A stretch of 64,000 nucleotides of DNA from Myrica gale. Taxonomy: Eukaryota; Streptophyta; Magnoliopsida; Fagales; Myricaceae. Below are positions 45,143 through 55,696 of this stretch, piece after piece. How positions within the stretch are numbered: the first letter of the stretch is position 1; the number at the start of each line of letters is the position of its first letter. The translations under genes were made by a program, and so were the position numbers. Where the stretch lies: NCBI GenBank assembly GCA_963930655.1, contig OZ005612.1:8747001-8811000 (forward strand), written 5' to 3'. The notes below the pieces were generated by a model. That model was not told the DNA's origin, did not search any database, and saw only the letters and a program-made list of their open reading frames with translations.

Positions 45143-45720
45143 CTAATCCATTGAAAAACAGTCCAACAACCTGCAATAACCTTCAATAATTTTCCTTTTC
45201 CATGCTTGAGATGCTTGCTTCAAGCCATATAGTGCTTTTGTGAGCTTGAACACATGGTGTGGTAGCTTTTCATCTACAAGTCTAGGAGCTTGATCTACAC
45301 ACACTTTCTCAGAAAGGTAATCATTAAAAAATGCACATTTCACAACCAATTGAAATCATTTGAAATCATTCAAACATGCAAAGGCAAGCATGGATGTTTC
45401 CTCTCTTGATTTTAACCTTGGGCTACCAATCTTGCCTTGTTGCTTACCACTTCCCCAGATACATCCATTTTATTTTGAAAAATTCATTGAGTACCAATAA
45501 CTGGATGATCTTGGAGTCTAGGAACTAGATGTCATACCATATGTTTCTAAAACTTGTTTTACTTCATCATCCATGGCATGAATCCAACTTTTATCAACTT
45601 TTGCCTCGGAAATATTCTTTAGCTCAATTTAACAAAGTAAGGCAAAATTAATAGCTGGATTTTAGGAATAGTGAGTACTTACACCTTTCTTCACATTACC
45701 AATGATTTGATCAATATGAT
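45143..45720 (-). pseudogene. Element B pol relic (integrase C-terminus to early reverse transcriptase)
   Basis: Minus-strand pieces read 'NIDQIIGNVKKGVSTHYS', 'KVDKSWIHAMDDEVKQVLE' and 'LPHHVFKLTKALYGLKQASQ', all from the Copia integrase/reverse transcriptase boundary. Stops and gaps are frequent and the YVDD part is missing. Sequence stops at 45720, where element C begins. Confidence 0.8.
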
Positions 45721-46110
45721 TGTCACGCCCCGAACGCCATCCCGCAGGGACCGTGACAGCCGCTAGCAATCCCCAGGAAAGCTCCAGCGCTCATACATAC
45801 ATACAGCGGAAAAAATATAGAATCGCGAGAGAGACGAGCCAACTCATAACATGATTAAGGTTCTCAATAACTTGCATATTAATATATACATATCATGATT
45901 AACACTTAAACAAGTGACGGATCTCATCGATCAGGTCACAACAACAAAACATAGAAATAATCTTTCTCCTAAGTCAGGTAGTCCTCCTGACTTCCTTCAC
46001 CTGAGGCATCTGGAATGACACAATTTTAAAAACGTGAGTAAAAAAAACTCAGTAAGGGAAAAACATAACTTTAAAACATGATCTTAACTTGGACTTTCTT
46101 AACATGATAA
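45721..46110 (-). mobile_element. Element C, distal part (end of a long LTR-like body)
   Basis: On the minus strand this ends GGCGTTCGGGGCGTGACA at 45721. Bases 45933-46110 are repeated at 55697-55874 with a few percent difference. The segment is cut off by element D at 46119, after a ~9-base filler. Together with 55697-58916 it forms one LTR-like unit of about 3.4 kb. Confidence 0.7.
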
Positions 46111-46118
46111 AGACCCAG

Positions 46119-46970
46119 TCAAGTATTCTTTTTTTGGCTCTTCTCTCTTGAAATCTTTGAAGTTCTTCCTTGCTTGCTTTCTCTTGAGGAAGTTTATGAA
46201 ATTCCTAGTCATGAGTGCAATATCCTCGTCTCCACTCTCATCATTATCTTCTTCAACCTCAACGACGGAAGATTTCAAAGCTATACTCCTCCTTTTTGGA
46301 CTTTCTTCTTCATGACCCTTCATGGTGATTTCGTGAGTCATGAGAGATCCAACAAGCTCTTCCAAAGGCAATTTGGTGAGGTCCTTTGCTTCTTGAATAG
46401 CCGTGACTTTGGCTTCCCAAGTCTTTGGTAGTGACCTAAGAATTTTCCTCACCAAATCGGAGTTAGTGTACACTTTTCCATGAGCATTCAAACCATTTAT
46501 GATATTTGTAAATCTAGTAAGCATGTCACTAATGTTTTCCTCCGGTTTCATTTTTAACAATTCATAGTTATGAGCTAGCATGCTTATCTTAGATTCTTTT
46601 ATTTGGTTTGTACCTTCATGTGTGATTTCTAGAGTATGCTAAATTTCCTTTGCGCTATCACAAGTAGATATTCTATTGAATTCATTTCTATCTAATGCAC
46701 AATAAAGAATGTTCATGGCTTTAGCATTTATGGAAATTTTCTTTTTGTCATCATCAGTATACTCACTGGCGGACTTAGGAACAATTTCTCATCTACGGAT
46801 TTCATAGGATAATGTGGTCCATCTAAAACACAAAGCCATAGATCATAATCAATGGATTGAAAATAAATTTTCATCATTGCTTTCCAATAGGTGTAATCAC
46901 TTCCATTGAAGGAAGGGGGTATAGATGTTGAGAGTCCCTCAACATGAGAGTTGTTGCTTGAAGTTGTCAT
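46119..46970 (-). pseudogene. Element D gag, N-terminal copy
   Basis: Starts at ATG 46970 ('GLSTSIPPSFNGSDYTYWKA'), 42 bases after the primer site, the normal place for Copia gag. A frame break near 46740-46600 separates it from 'KPEENISDMLTRFTNIINGL' to 'LPLEELVGSLMTHEITM'. It stops at 46119, where element C sequence begins, before the zinc knuckle. The overlap with the second gag copy is 46119-46708. Confidence 0.85.
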
Positions 46971-47011
46971 TCTAATTCAAGATTTTTAAATCTTGCTAAA
47001 GTGAGCACCAA

Positions 47012-47023
47012 GCTCTGATACCA
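47012..47023 (-). other. Primer-binding site of element D
   Basis: TGGTATCAGAGC on the minus strand, an exact match to the initiator methionine tRNA end, two bases after the LTR. Confidence 0.93.
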
Positions 47024-47025
47024 AT

Positions 47026-48205
47026 TGATATTCCTAGGATTAAGGCAACCCAAGAGGGGGGTGAATTGAGTTTCAAAACTTTTTTGAAAATTAACCCAAA
47101 GAGTGTGTTTGCTAGCTACAAGAGAAAACTTTAAAGCAATAAACTAGTAGCACAAATAAAGAGATAAGGGAAGAGAAGCAAACACAATATTTAGGTGGTT
47201 CGGCAAGCCCGCCTACGTCCACTCCTCAAGCTCCTTTACCAAGCCTTGAGGTTTCTCCACTATTCTCCCTTCAACGAAGGGAACGGTTTCCTTACACTTG
47301 AGCTTGAGAAAAACCCTCTTGAAGCCTCAAGAACGAGTTTGAGAACAAACCTCTTCAAACTCCTTCTTTCGATGAACAACCCTCACCAAAAGGATGCAAG
47401 AGAATCACTCTCTTAGGAATGTGTATGGTTGAACAAAATTTCCTTCTAAAACTCCCCTATGGAGTAGATATTACAATGAGAAATAACTAGCTCTTAGGCT
47501 TCACACAATAACAAGGATGTGAAAAATAAAGAATATGTGTGTATGATGTTTGAATAAAGATTGGAAGATTTTTTATCACTCTAAGCCTTTGTAAATGATT
47601 GTGGACGATTGAGTTATGTTTCAAAGGCATGGGAATGACTTTATATAGACCTCATGAGAAAAATAGTCGTTTATAGCAGTTAGAGTGAACTGTTAAAACG
47701 AGTCGGTCGACCGCTTCAAGTTACCGTTGCACAACGGTCATTTTGTCAGAAGCTAACGACTCTTTAATAAATGCAGCCGGTCGACCGCTTCATTGAGCCG
47801 GTCGACCTCCTCATTTTAAGCTAGATCCGGTTGATTTAAAACTTCATTTTGACCAACTTAAAATATCCAATTTTAAACTCTAACTTCTCATAAGTATATA
47901 AAAAGGTTTAGGAGTATATTTAGGATATTTTGAAGCTATTAAAAAGGTTTTAATCTTTCGACAAACGTTAAAACAGTTTATGCAAGTATTGAAGATTTAT
48001 TCATGTGTGTGATTAAAATCCTTGTTAAAGATGAAGACTTAGAGTTACAAAGATTACCCTAGCATCTTGAGTCTTCACTTTAAGAGCACTTTCATTGAAG
48101 TGATGTTGTTTGATCGCTCCGTGCTCATTTTGGATCCGTTTTGCTTCACAACTCAATTACTTATATTGTTATCATCAAAACATTGATTGTGACTAAAAAC
48201 CAACA
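47026..48205 (-). mobile_element. Element D: the only LTR
   Basis: On the minus strand TGTTGGTTTTTAGTCACAAT to CCTAGGAATATCA, 1180 bases, with proper TG...CA ends. A primer site adjoins one side and a polypurine tract the other, so it serves as both 5' and 3' LTR in this arrangement. Confidence 0.93.
47640..47812 (-). promoter_or_regulatory. Element D LTR promoter: GGTCGACCGC array and TATA box
   Basis: Three copies of the palindrome GGTCGACC lie at 47704-47812. TATATAAA is at 47640-47647 on the minus strand, ~60 bases downstream of the array. Confidence 0.7.
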
Positions 48206-48219
48206 ATCTCCCCCTTTTT
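48206..48219 (-). other. Polypurine tract of element D
   Basis: AAAAAGGGGGAGAT on the minus strand, immediately before the LTR. Confidence 0.92.
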
Positions 48220-48583
48220 GATGATGACAATAAATTAATTGATCTTTCTCTTGTTGATCTTGTCTCTCCCTATCTTTTGTACTTTGATTTGGGGTTTTTG
48301 GACATTTTAATGCTTCAAGGACACAAGTTAGTATAGAATATGAAAGAATGACATATGAATAATAAGAAGGTTTTCATATCAAAATAAAGCAGTACATCAA
48401 AGTCTCAAAGGGGTACAAAAAGAGACACCACTTCATATCAAAGTAAAGCAGTACATCAAAGTTTCAAAGGGGTACAAAAAGAGACACCACATTTCTTGTC
48501 CCCCTTTGTCATCATAAAAAAGAAAAACATAAGCAAAGGAAATACATAAACAGTAATAAAATGAAATGCATATGCGATGAAAA
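48220..48583. other. Element D spacer between accessory ORF and PPT
   Basis: Contains a direct repeat of about 60 bases (TCATATCAAA, AAAGCAGTACATCAAAGT, GGGGTACAAAAAGAGACACC) at 48376 and 48433. No coding signal. Confidence 0.7.
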
Positions 48584-49864
48584 TCATGATGGTGGAGGAA
48601 AACGGGCCATGAAAGTCCTCATGTCGTCAAAGAACCGTCTCTGCTCCTCCTGCATAGAAGTGACACTGTCATGTAGAAACTTCTGTTGTGCCTCATGCCT
48701 AGCATCCATCCTCTGCTCAAAAGCGGTGATCCGGGAATCCATCCTCTGCTCAAAAGCAGTGAACCAAGACTCAAGGGAAAAAGTTTGGTCGGGAGCTCTG
48801 GTAGGAGAAGGAATAAAGGGAGGATCATCAGCCAAATCGGCATCTATTTCAAACTCCATCGCCTCAGCATTTACCTCATCATCAGCAGGCTCATCCTCAG
48901 CCTCCAAATCCTCATCAGCCTCCGCAGGCTCAGCCACATCCTCAAAATCCTCATCAGCCTCCTCAGGCTCATCCTCGTCACTCTCCTGATGCTTAGGCAC
49001 CCAAGTGTTCCGGGAAGTCCGTCTATAGCCCATCCGGGATAAAGTATGAGTATCAAATAGCTCACTCTTTGTCAAAGTGTCTTGCTCTCGAGAACTGAGT
49101 GCCACGCCAAAATGTCGAAAAATCTGGATAAACAGCAAGCCATAAGGTAGATTCTTCTTAGGTGCACAAGCTGCTTCCAAATGTTTGAGCATAATGTAAG
49201 GAAGGTTGAAATTTTTCTCCTTCAAAAGACGCTCTAGTACAAAAACATCCATATAAGTCACCTCCTCTCGGTGTCCACCCCGAGGCATCAAGTTATAAGT
49301 GCAGATTAAATGTAGCAGTCTCAAACGAACAGGTAAATGGTTGGCATGGAGTTTTCTAGGTGCATCCTCTGCCACATCAGATCCTAGGAGTAAACTTAGG
49401 GCTGCTCCATAATCAAAGCCCTTACACACGGGCCATGTCTTAAGCTCGTAGGCCCGGATCCCAACATGTGGGATACCAAAAATCTAACCGAGAATGACTT
49501 CATTTAAAACAACATCCCTTCCCCCAACTTTACTCTTAACGGTAAACAAGCCTCCGACTTCCCAACCAGTAGACATGTTAGCGAAAAACATCCTAATATA
49601 TTTGGGAAACACCTCGTTACCCATATCCAACAAGTTTCGCCAACCTTGCTTCATAAAAGGACGCTCAATCTCAAAGTCCGAAAGTGATTCTATATCCACT
49701 TTCCTACCAGTCATAACTTTTCTATTTGAGAAGTCACTATAGAACTTTGAAGCACATTCAGCATTAAGAAAATAGTAATCAAGCTCGCCCGAAGGAGCTG
49801 CTGATGACCGAGATGATCCCGGGTGCTCCGAGACATGTAGGGCAGGTTGCTTCGTCCTTGGCAT
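48584..49864 (-). pseudogene. Element D accessory ORF (PF20167-like), one in-frame stop
   Basis: A 427-codon frame from ATG 49864 to 48584, interrupted once by TAG at 49484-49486; both sides stay in frame. The N-terminal ~120 residues are basic/serine-rich followed by 'DFEIERPFMKQGWRNLL' and 'YIRMFFANMSTGW'. The middle has 'LRLLHLICTYNLMPRGGH' and 'LLKEKNFNLPYIMLKHLE'. The C-terminal ~150 residues are very acidic (DEDEPEEADEDFED), then coiled-coil-like ('FEQRMDSRITAFEQRMDARH'). This is the 'putative plant transposon protein' pattern, common in SIRE-like elements at the env position. I see no signal peptide or membrane segment, so an envelope role is not supported. It is preceded by its own promoter-like module (50149-50273). 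Confidence 0.75.
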
Positions 49865-50148
49865 GATGATTGAACTTGAGAATTGGAGAGAAAAGAGGCT
49901 GGAATTCGAAAATTTGGGGTTAGGGTTTCAAAGAGGCCGAAATCCCTAATAATCTCAGGCTTGATGGATTTTGATGTGAATCAACTCAAAAAGAGAGGGC
50001 TTAGGTCGAAAATGATGTTCTGAGATGATGGGGAACAATTTTAGGGCAGGTTATGGTGTTTTGGGAAGGATTTGAGTGAGTTTAGGGCGAGAGAGGCGAA
50101 GCTGTACGGGAGAAATGAGAGACCGATCGACCAAAGTGTGAACTGTAG

Positions 50149-50273
50149 TATATATAGGCTCGACGAGGCGGTCGACCGCTTGGTATAGCGGTTCATGATC
50201 GTCGACCGCTACGTGTTGCGGTTTCACATGACCATCGACCGCTTCGTGTAGCGGTTCTACAAGGTCGACCGCT
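50149..50273 (-). promoter_or_regulatory. Internal promoter-like module before the accessory ORF (proximal copy)
   Basis: On the minus strand four TCGACCGCT motifs (50168-50273, two as full GGTCGACC palindromes) precede TATATATA at 50149-50156. The accessory ATG lies ~290 bases downstream. Order and spacing copy those of the LTR promoter. Confidence 0.6.
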
Positions 50274-50907
50274 ACAGAGAACAATCTCGAGAAATGAGGT
50301 TTTAAGGCCCATAAATGAAAAGAAATGATGCATTTGATGAATGTCAAACATGAAATAAGTCATAAAGGGATTTTAAACATGTTTAAAAACACCAAATCAA
50401 ATAAAATGCATGGAAATCAAAGAGATAGCATTTCAAAGAACATTTGTATCTAAAAACTCAATGTCTCGTCTAAGATCACGAAATCTATCATTACTCAACG
50501 GTTTTGTGAAAATATCAGCTAGTTGATGCTCAGTACTAATGAACTCAAGTGAGATGTCACCTTTTTGGATATGATCTCTTAGAAAATGATGTCTCACTTC
50601 AATGTGTTTAGTCCTTCAATGTGTTTAGTCCTTCACTTCAATTGGAGAGAAAAGAGGCTGGAATTTGAAAATTTGGGGTTAGGGTTTCAAAGAGGCCGAA
50701 ATCCCTAATAATCTCAGGCTTGATGGATTTTGATGTGAATCAACTCAAAAAGAGAGGGCTTAGGTTGAAAATGATGTTCTGAGATAATGGGGAACAATTT
50801 TAGGGCAGGTTATGGTATTTTGGGAAGGATTTGAGAGAGTTTAGGGCGAGAGAGGCGAAGCTGTACGGGAGAAATGAGAGACCGATCGACCAAAGTGTGA
50901 ACTGTAG

Positions 50908-51035
50908 TATATATAGGCTCGACGAGGCGGTCGACCGCTTGGTATAGCGGTTCATGATCGTCGACCGCTACGTGTTGCGGTTTCACATGACCATCGACCA
51001 CTTCGTGTAGCGGTTCTACAAGGTCGACCGCTACA
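50908..51035 (-). promoter_or_regulatory. Internal promoter-like module (distal copy)
   Basis: Second copy of the module made by the tandem duplication: array at 50930-51035 and TATATATA at 50908-50915. Confidence 0.6.
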
Positions 51036-51189
51036 GAGAACAGTCTCGAGAAATGAGGTTTTAAGGCCCATAAATGAAAAGAAATGATGCATTTGATGAA
51101 TGTCAAACATGAAATAAGTCATAAAGGGATTTTAAACATGTTTAAAAACACCAAATCAAATAAAATGCATGGAAATCAAAGAGATAGCA

Positions 51190-52635
51190 TTTCAAAGAGC
51201 ATTTGTATCTAAAAACTCAATGTCTCGTCTAAGATCACGAAATCTATCCTTACTCAACGGTTTTGTGAAAATATCAGCTAGTTGATGCTCAGTACTAATG
51301 AACTCAAGTGAGATGTCACCTTTTTGGATATGATCTCTTAGAAAATGATGTCTCACTTCAATGTGTTTAGTCCTTGAGTGTTGGATAGTATTCTTGAATA
51401 AGTTGTAGCACTAGTGTTATCACATTTGATGGGTATACTATCAAATTCTAGTCCAAAATCTTTGAGTGTTTGTTTCATCAACAACACTTGAGCACAACAA
51501 CTACCGGCCGCTATGTATTCCGCATCGGTTGTTGATAATGCAACCGAGTTTTGTTTCTTGCTACTCCAAAAACTAAAGATGAACCTAGGAAATGGCAAGT
51601 GCCACTAGTACTTTTTCTATTGACTTTGCACCCGGCAAAGTTAGCATCGGAATAACTTACTAGGTTCATGTGAGTGTCTCTAGGATGCCAAAGTCCTAGG
51701 TTGATAGTTCCCGAAAGATATTGAAAAATTCGTTTTACGGCAACAAGATGTGATTCTTTAGGACAAGCTTGGAATCTAGCACATAAGCATACACTGAACA
51801 TTATATCCGGCCTACTAGCCGTCAAATAGAGGAGAGCTCCAATCATATCTCTATATTTGGTGATGTCCACCTTTTTACCTTTTTCATCTGCATCAAGATT
51901 TAGCGATGTGCTCATTGGTGTTTCAGCCGCTTTAAAGGTCTCCATTCCAAAGCGTTTGAGTAGGTACTTTGTATACTTGGCTTGGTTTATGAAGATTCCT
52001 TCTTTGGATTGCTTGATTTAAAGTCCAAGGAAGAAGTTGAGCTCACCCATCATGCTCATCTCGAACTCTTCATGCATAAACTTAGAAAATTCTTGACAAA
52101 AAGAGTCATTAGTAGCACCGAAAATAATGTCATCCACATATATTTGTAAAATTATGATATCATTGTTTTTGGATTTGGTGAAAAGTGTTGTGTCAACTTT
52201 ACCCATGAAAAAACCTTTTTCAACGAGGAAAGTTTTAAGTCTATCATACCAAGCTCTAGGAGCTTGTTTTAGTCCATAAAAAACCTTTTTCAATTTGAAA
52301 ACATGATTCGGACAGGCTTCGTTTTGAAAACCTTGTGGTTGTTCTACATAGACTTCTTCCAAGATAAATCCATATAAGAAAGCACTTTTCACATCCATTT
52401 GATAAAGCATAAAATTTTTATAACAAGCAAAGGCCAAAAGCATTCTAATGGATTCCAAACGTGCTACAGGTGCATCTGTTTCATCATAATCAAATCCTTC
52501 TTCTTGATTATAACCTTTAGCAACCAATCTAGCTTTGTTTCTAATAATAGTACCGTGCTCATCAACCTTGTTCCTAAAGACCCATTTTGTGCCAATAATG
52601 GTTTGATCCTTGGGTCTAGGGACAAGTTCTCAAAC
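51190..52635 (-). pseudogene. Element D reverse transcriptase and RNase H, broken
   Basis: The RT part reads '[20 protein letters not shown]', '[20 protein letters not shown]', '[19 protein letters not shown]' and the catalytic box in '[14 protein letters not shown]' (near 52140). RNase H has 'YLTASRPDIMFSVCLCARFQ', 'SYSDANFAGCKVNRKSTSGT' and 'NSVALSTTDAEYIAAGSCCA'. Stops lie just before RT (near 52632) and at 52018; a frameshift lies near 51560-51590, and more breaks follow near 51390. The catalytic aspartates are still present. The two stops look like tryptophan and glutamine codons changed by C-to-T type transitions. Confidence 0.92.
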
Positions 52636-54320
52636 TTGATTTCTCTCAAATTGGTTTAACTCTTCTTGCATTGCCAAAATCCAACTTTCATCGTTTTCGG
52701 CTTCAAGAAAAGTCTTAGGTTCAATTTGAGACACAAATGAAAGATGATTACAAATATTTCTAAGTGAAGCTCTAGTTCTAGTTCCATGAGATAGATCACC
52801 AATAATTAACTCTTGAGGGTGGCTAGTAGCATACCTCCACTCCTTAGGGAGTTCTTGTGAAGTACCTTCTTCTTGCAATGGTTGAACTTTTTCTTCACTT
52901 GGAGGTTGAGCATCATCACTTTGAGTGGGGTTAATGTTGATTTCAAGTCCTTCCATTTCCCCCTCAATATCTTCAATATCTACACTTGCATTTTTCTCAA
53001 ATGGACTATTAGATTCATCAAAAATAATATGCATTGATTCTTCAACACAAAGAGTCTTTTTGTTATAAAATCTATAAGTTTTGCTCGAATTAGAGTATCG
53101 AAGGAAAATTCCAACATCGGTTTTAGAATCAAATTTTCCAAGGTTGTCTTTGGTATTTAAAATGAAGCATTTGCAACCAAAGACTTTGAAATAATGGATG
53201 TTGGGTTTTCTATCTTTCCAAAGCTCGTAAGGAGTTTTCTTCAAAGTGGGTCTCATAGATACCCTATTCAAAACATAGCAAGACGTATTTACGGCCTCGG
53301 CCCAAAAATATTTCGGTAACTTGTTTTCATTCAAAATAGTTCTTGCCATCTCTTGAATAGTTCTATTCTTTCTCTCAACAATCCCATTTTGTTGAGGAGT
53401 TCTAGGTGTTGAAAAATTATGCTCATGACCATTCATGCTACAAAATGATTCGAACTTTTCATTAACGAATTCACCACCATGATCACTTTTAATGGCCACA
53501 ATGGTGTATCCTTTTGCGTTTTGCACCCTTTTTGAAAATTTGATGAATTCATGAATGGTCTTTCCACCAAGACCATGAATTCGAACTTCTCATTAACGAA
53601 TTCACCACCAAGTGAACCTAGAGTAGTAATCCACAATTTCAAAAGCATAGGTCTTTCCACCAAGACTTTGAGTTCTTGATGGACCAAATAAATCCAAGTG
53701 AAATAATTGTAGAGGTCTACTAGTTGAAATGAAGTTTTTAGATTTAAAAGAGATTTTCACTTGTTTTCCCATTTGTCAAGCTTCACAAACTTGGTCTTTT
53801 TCAAAATTTAACTTGGGTAGACCATTCACAATATCATGCTTAGAAATTTTCAAAATTTGATGCATGCTAGCATGACCTAATCTTCTATGTCACAACCAAC
53901 TATCATTTACATTGACCACAAGGCAATTTTCCATACAAACATTTTGATCAATGTCAATCTTATACATATTTGAATTTCTATGGTCAATGAACAATAATTT
54001 ACCATTAATGACATTTTCAATAAGGCATCGAGAAGATTCAAACACAATTCTATAAGCTTTATCACAAAGTTGACTAATACTAAGCAAGTTATGCTTCAAT
54101 TTATCAACTAATAACACATTTTCAATAAGTGGACGGGTATTACCGTCAATATTACCTGTACCAATTATTTTTCCTTTGGAGTTGTCTCCAAATGTTACAT
54201 TTCCACCTTTGATGGTTGATAGACTTGAGAATCTTGATGGGTCACCGGTCATGTGTCTTGAACATCCACTATCCAAGAACCAACTATTGCATTTCTTCTT
54301 TCTTGAATCCTACAAAACAA
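52636..54320 (-). pseudogene. Element D protease and integrase, broken
   Basis: Protease: 'LDSGCSRHMTGDPSRF' at about 54280, with the Copia DSG form of the active site. GAG-pre-integrase and the zinc part of integrase follow near 53890-53740, interrupted by a stop. The integrase core reads 'AIKSDHGGEFVNEKFESFC' and 'TPRTPQQNGIVERKNRTIQE' (53526-53330), with the second Asp and the Glu of the DDE triad in place. The stretch 53440-53700 is a patchwork: two short blocks (ATTAACGAATTCACCACCA and GGTCTTTCCACCAAGAC) each occur twice. The C-terminal part runs to 'MQEELNQFERNQV'. Confidence 0.92.
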
Positions 54321-54391
54321 ATTCAAGATGGAGCTTTTGGTACCCAAACCTTTTTGGGTCCTTTTGGGTTAGCTATGTTTCCCTTTGGAAC

Positions 54392-55696
54392 TCATACCTT
54401 TCTAAGAGCTTTGCACCCAAATTTCTTAAGAGGACAATCAAATATTAGATGTCCATTCTTGTTGCAAAAGTTGCAAATGTGAAAAGATTCATTTGAAGAT
54501 TTAGCTTTGAAAAAGAAGTTTTTGAAATTCTTTTCATTTTGATAAGGCTTGTAGCCTAATCCGCTTTTGTCAAAGACACATCTTTGACTATTAAGAATGT
54601 TTTCCAAAGCTTTGCTTCATTGAGTGAATTTTTCAAGAATGATGTTTTGACGACTAACCTTTTCTTTGAAAGCTTTGTTATCAATTTCCAAGGTTGAAAC
54701 TTTTAGTTTCAATTCCTCATTCTCTGGCTTCAAAGTTCCTTGTTCATCCTTTAAGGAATCAATGACACTTCTAGCTAGTGAATGCTTATTTTTCAAAACA
54801 TTGTATTTGAGTTTAAGCGTTTCAAATGTAGAGTATAACTCATCAAAAGAATTTTCTAATTCATCATATTAAGGTTTTGAATCTTCAAGATCCGAGAGAT
54901 ATACCTCATCATCTTCTAGTGCCATGAAGCACATGTTTGCGATTTCTCCCTCATCTTCTTCTTCGGAGGAGCTTGAATCGCTATCTTCCCAAGTTGCTTT
55001 CATAGCTTTCTTTTTGTATTTGAGTAGGGGAAAATCCGCCTTAATGTGACCGGGTTTCTTGCACTTGTAGCAAGTGATGTGGTCCTTCTTGTTGTCCACC
55101 TTTGAGTATTCTTTTTTTGGCTCTTCTCTCTTGAAATCTTTGAAGTTATTCCTTGCTTGCTTTCTCTTGAGGAAGTTTTTGAAATTCCTAGTCATGAGTG
55201 CAATATCCTCGTCTCTACTCTCATCATTCTCTTCTTCAACCTCAACGACGGAAGATTTCAAAGCTATGCTCCTCCTTTTTGGACTTTCTTCTTCATGACC
55301 CTTCATGGTGATTTCGTGAGTCATGAGAGATCCAACAAGCTCTTCCAAAGGCAATTTGGTGAGGTCCTTTGCTTCTTGAATAGCCGTGACTTTGGCTTCC
55401 CAAGTCTTTGGTAGTGACCTAAGAATTTTCCTCACCAAATCGGAGTTAGTGTACACTTTTCCAAGAGCATTCAAACCATTTATTATATTTGTAAATCTAG
55501 TAAGCATGTCACTAATGTTTTCCTCCGGTTTCATTTTGAACAATTCATAGTTATGAACTAGCATGCTTATCTTAGATTCTTTTACTTGGTTTGTACCTTC
55601 ATGTGTATTTCTAGAGTATGACAAATTTCCTTTGCGCTATCACAAGTAGATATTCTATTGAATTCATTTCTATCTAATGCACAATAAAGAATGTTC
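54392..55696 (-). pseudogene. Element D gag, C-terminal copy
   Basis: Lacks the gag start (sequence passes into element C at 55697). It contains 'KPEENISDMLTRFTNIINGL', 'TAIQEAKDLTKLPLEELVGS' and a zinc knuckle at ~55060 whose last cysteine is replaced by phenylalanine ('CYKCKKPGHIKADF'). An acidic serine-rich segment, a break near 54850-54610, and a second, intact CCHC knuckle ('CNFCNKNGHLIFDC') near 54480 follow. Two knuckles are usual in SIRE-type gag. Confidence 0.88.

Larger units (their letters stand above)
49880..51385 (-). repeat. Tandem duplication of ~762 bases in element D
   Basis: The unit 49880-50640 is repeated at 50642-51385 with few differences. Each contains the last codons of RNase H (LRDHIQKGD region), a spacer, the GGTCGACCGC array, a TATA box and part of the leader of the accessory ORF. 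At the joint a short block (AATGTGTTTAGTCCTTC) is itself doubled. Confidence 0.92.
46119..55696 (-). mobile_element. Element D: SIRE-like Copia inserted in circularly permuted form
   Basis: Reading down the minus strand from 55696 the order is: gag (5'-truncated), protease, integrase, reverse transcriptase/RNase H, accessory ORF, polypurine tract, one LTR, primer site, gag start, gag (3'-truncated). A normal copy would have LTRs at both outer ends. Here the single LTR is internal, touched by both PPT and PBS, and both outer ends lie in gag with a ~590-base overlap (46119-46708 against 55108-55696). It is embedded in element C, which shows a ~178-base duplication across the insertion. This is what a one-LTR circle, opened in gag, would leave. 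Tandem elements or an assembly join are alternatives. Confidence 0.75.

Noticed and set aside
48561..49042. Plus-strand serine-rich frame and leucine-rich frames over 48.6-49.0 kb
   Set aside because: They are antisense shadows of the acidic part of the accessory ORF on the minus strand.
48584..49864. Accessory ORF of element D as a viral-type envelope gene
   Set aside because: It has the env position but no signal peptide, no membrane segment and an acidic, coiled-coil C-terminus; the resemblance is to the plant transposon-protein family.
50051..51106. Two nearly identical 98-codon minus-strand frames with 'AVDRLVEPIYTTVHTLVD'-type repeats
   Set aside because: The repeats are the TCGACCGCT motifs read as codons, and the two frames are the two units of the tandem duplication. 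They overlap the promoter-like module.
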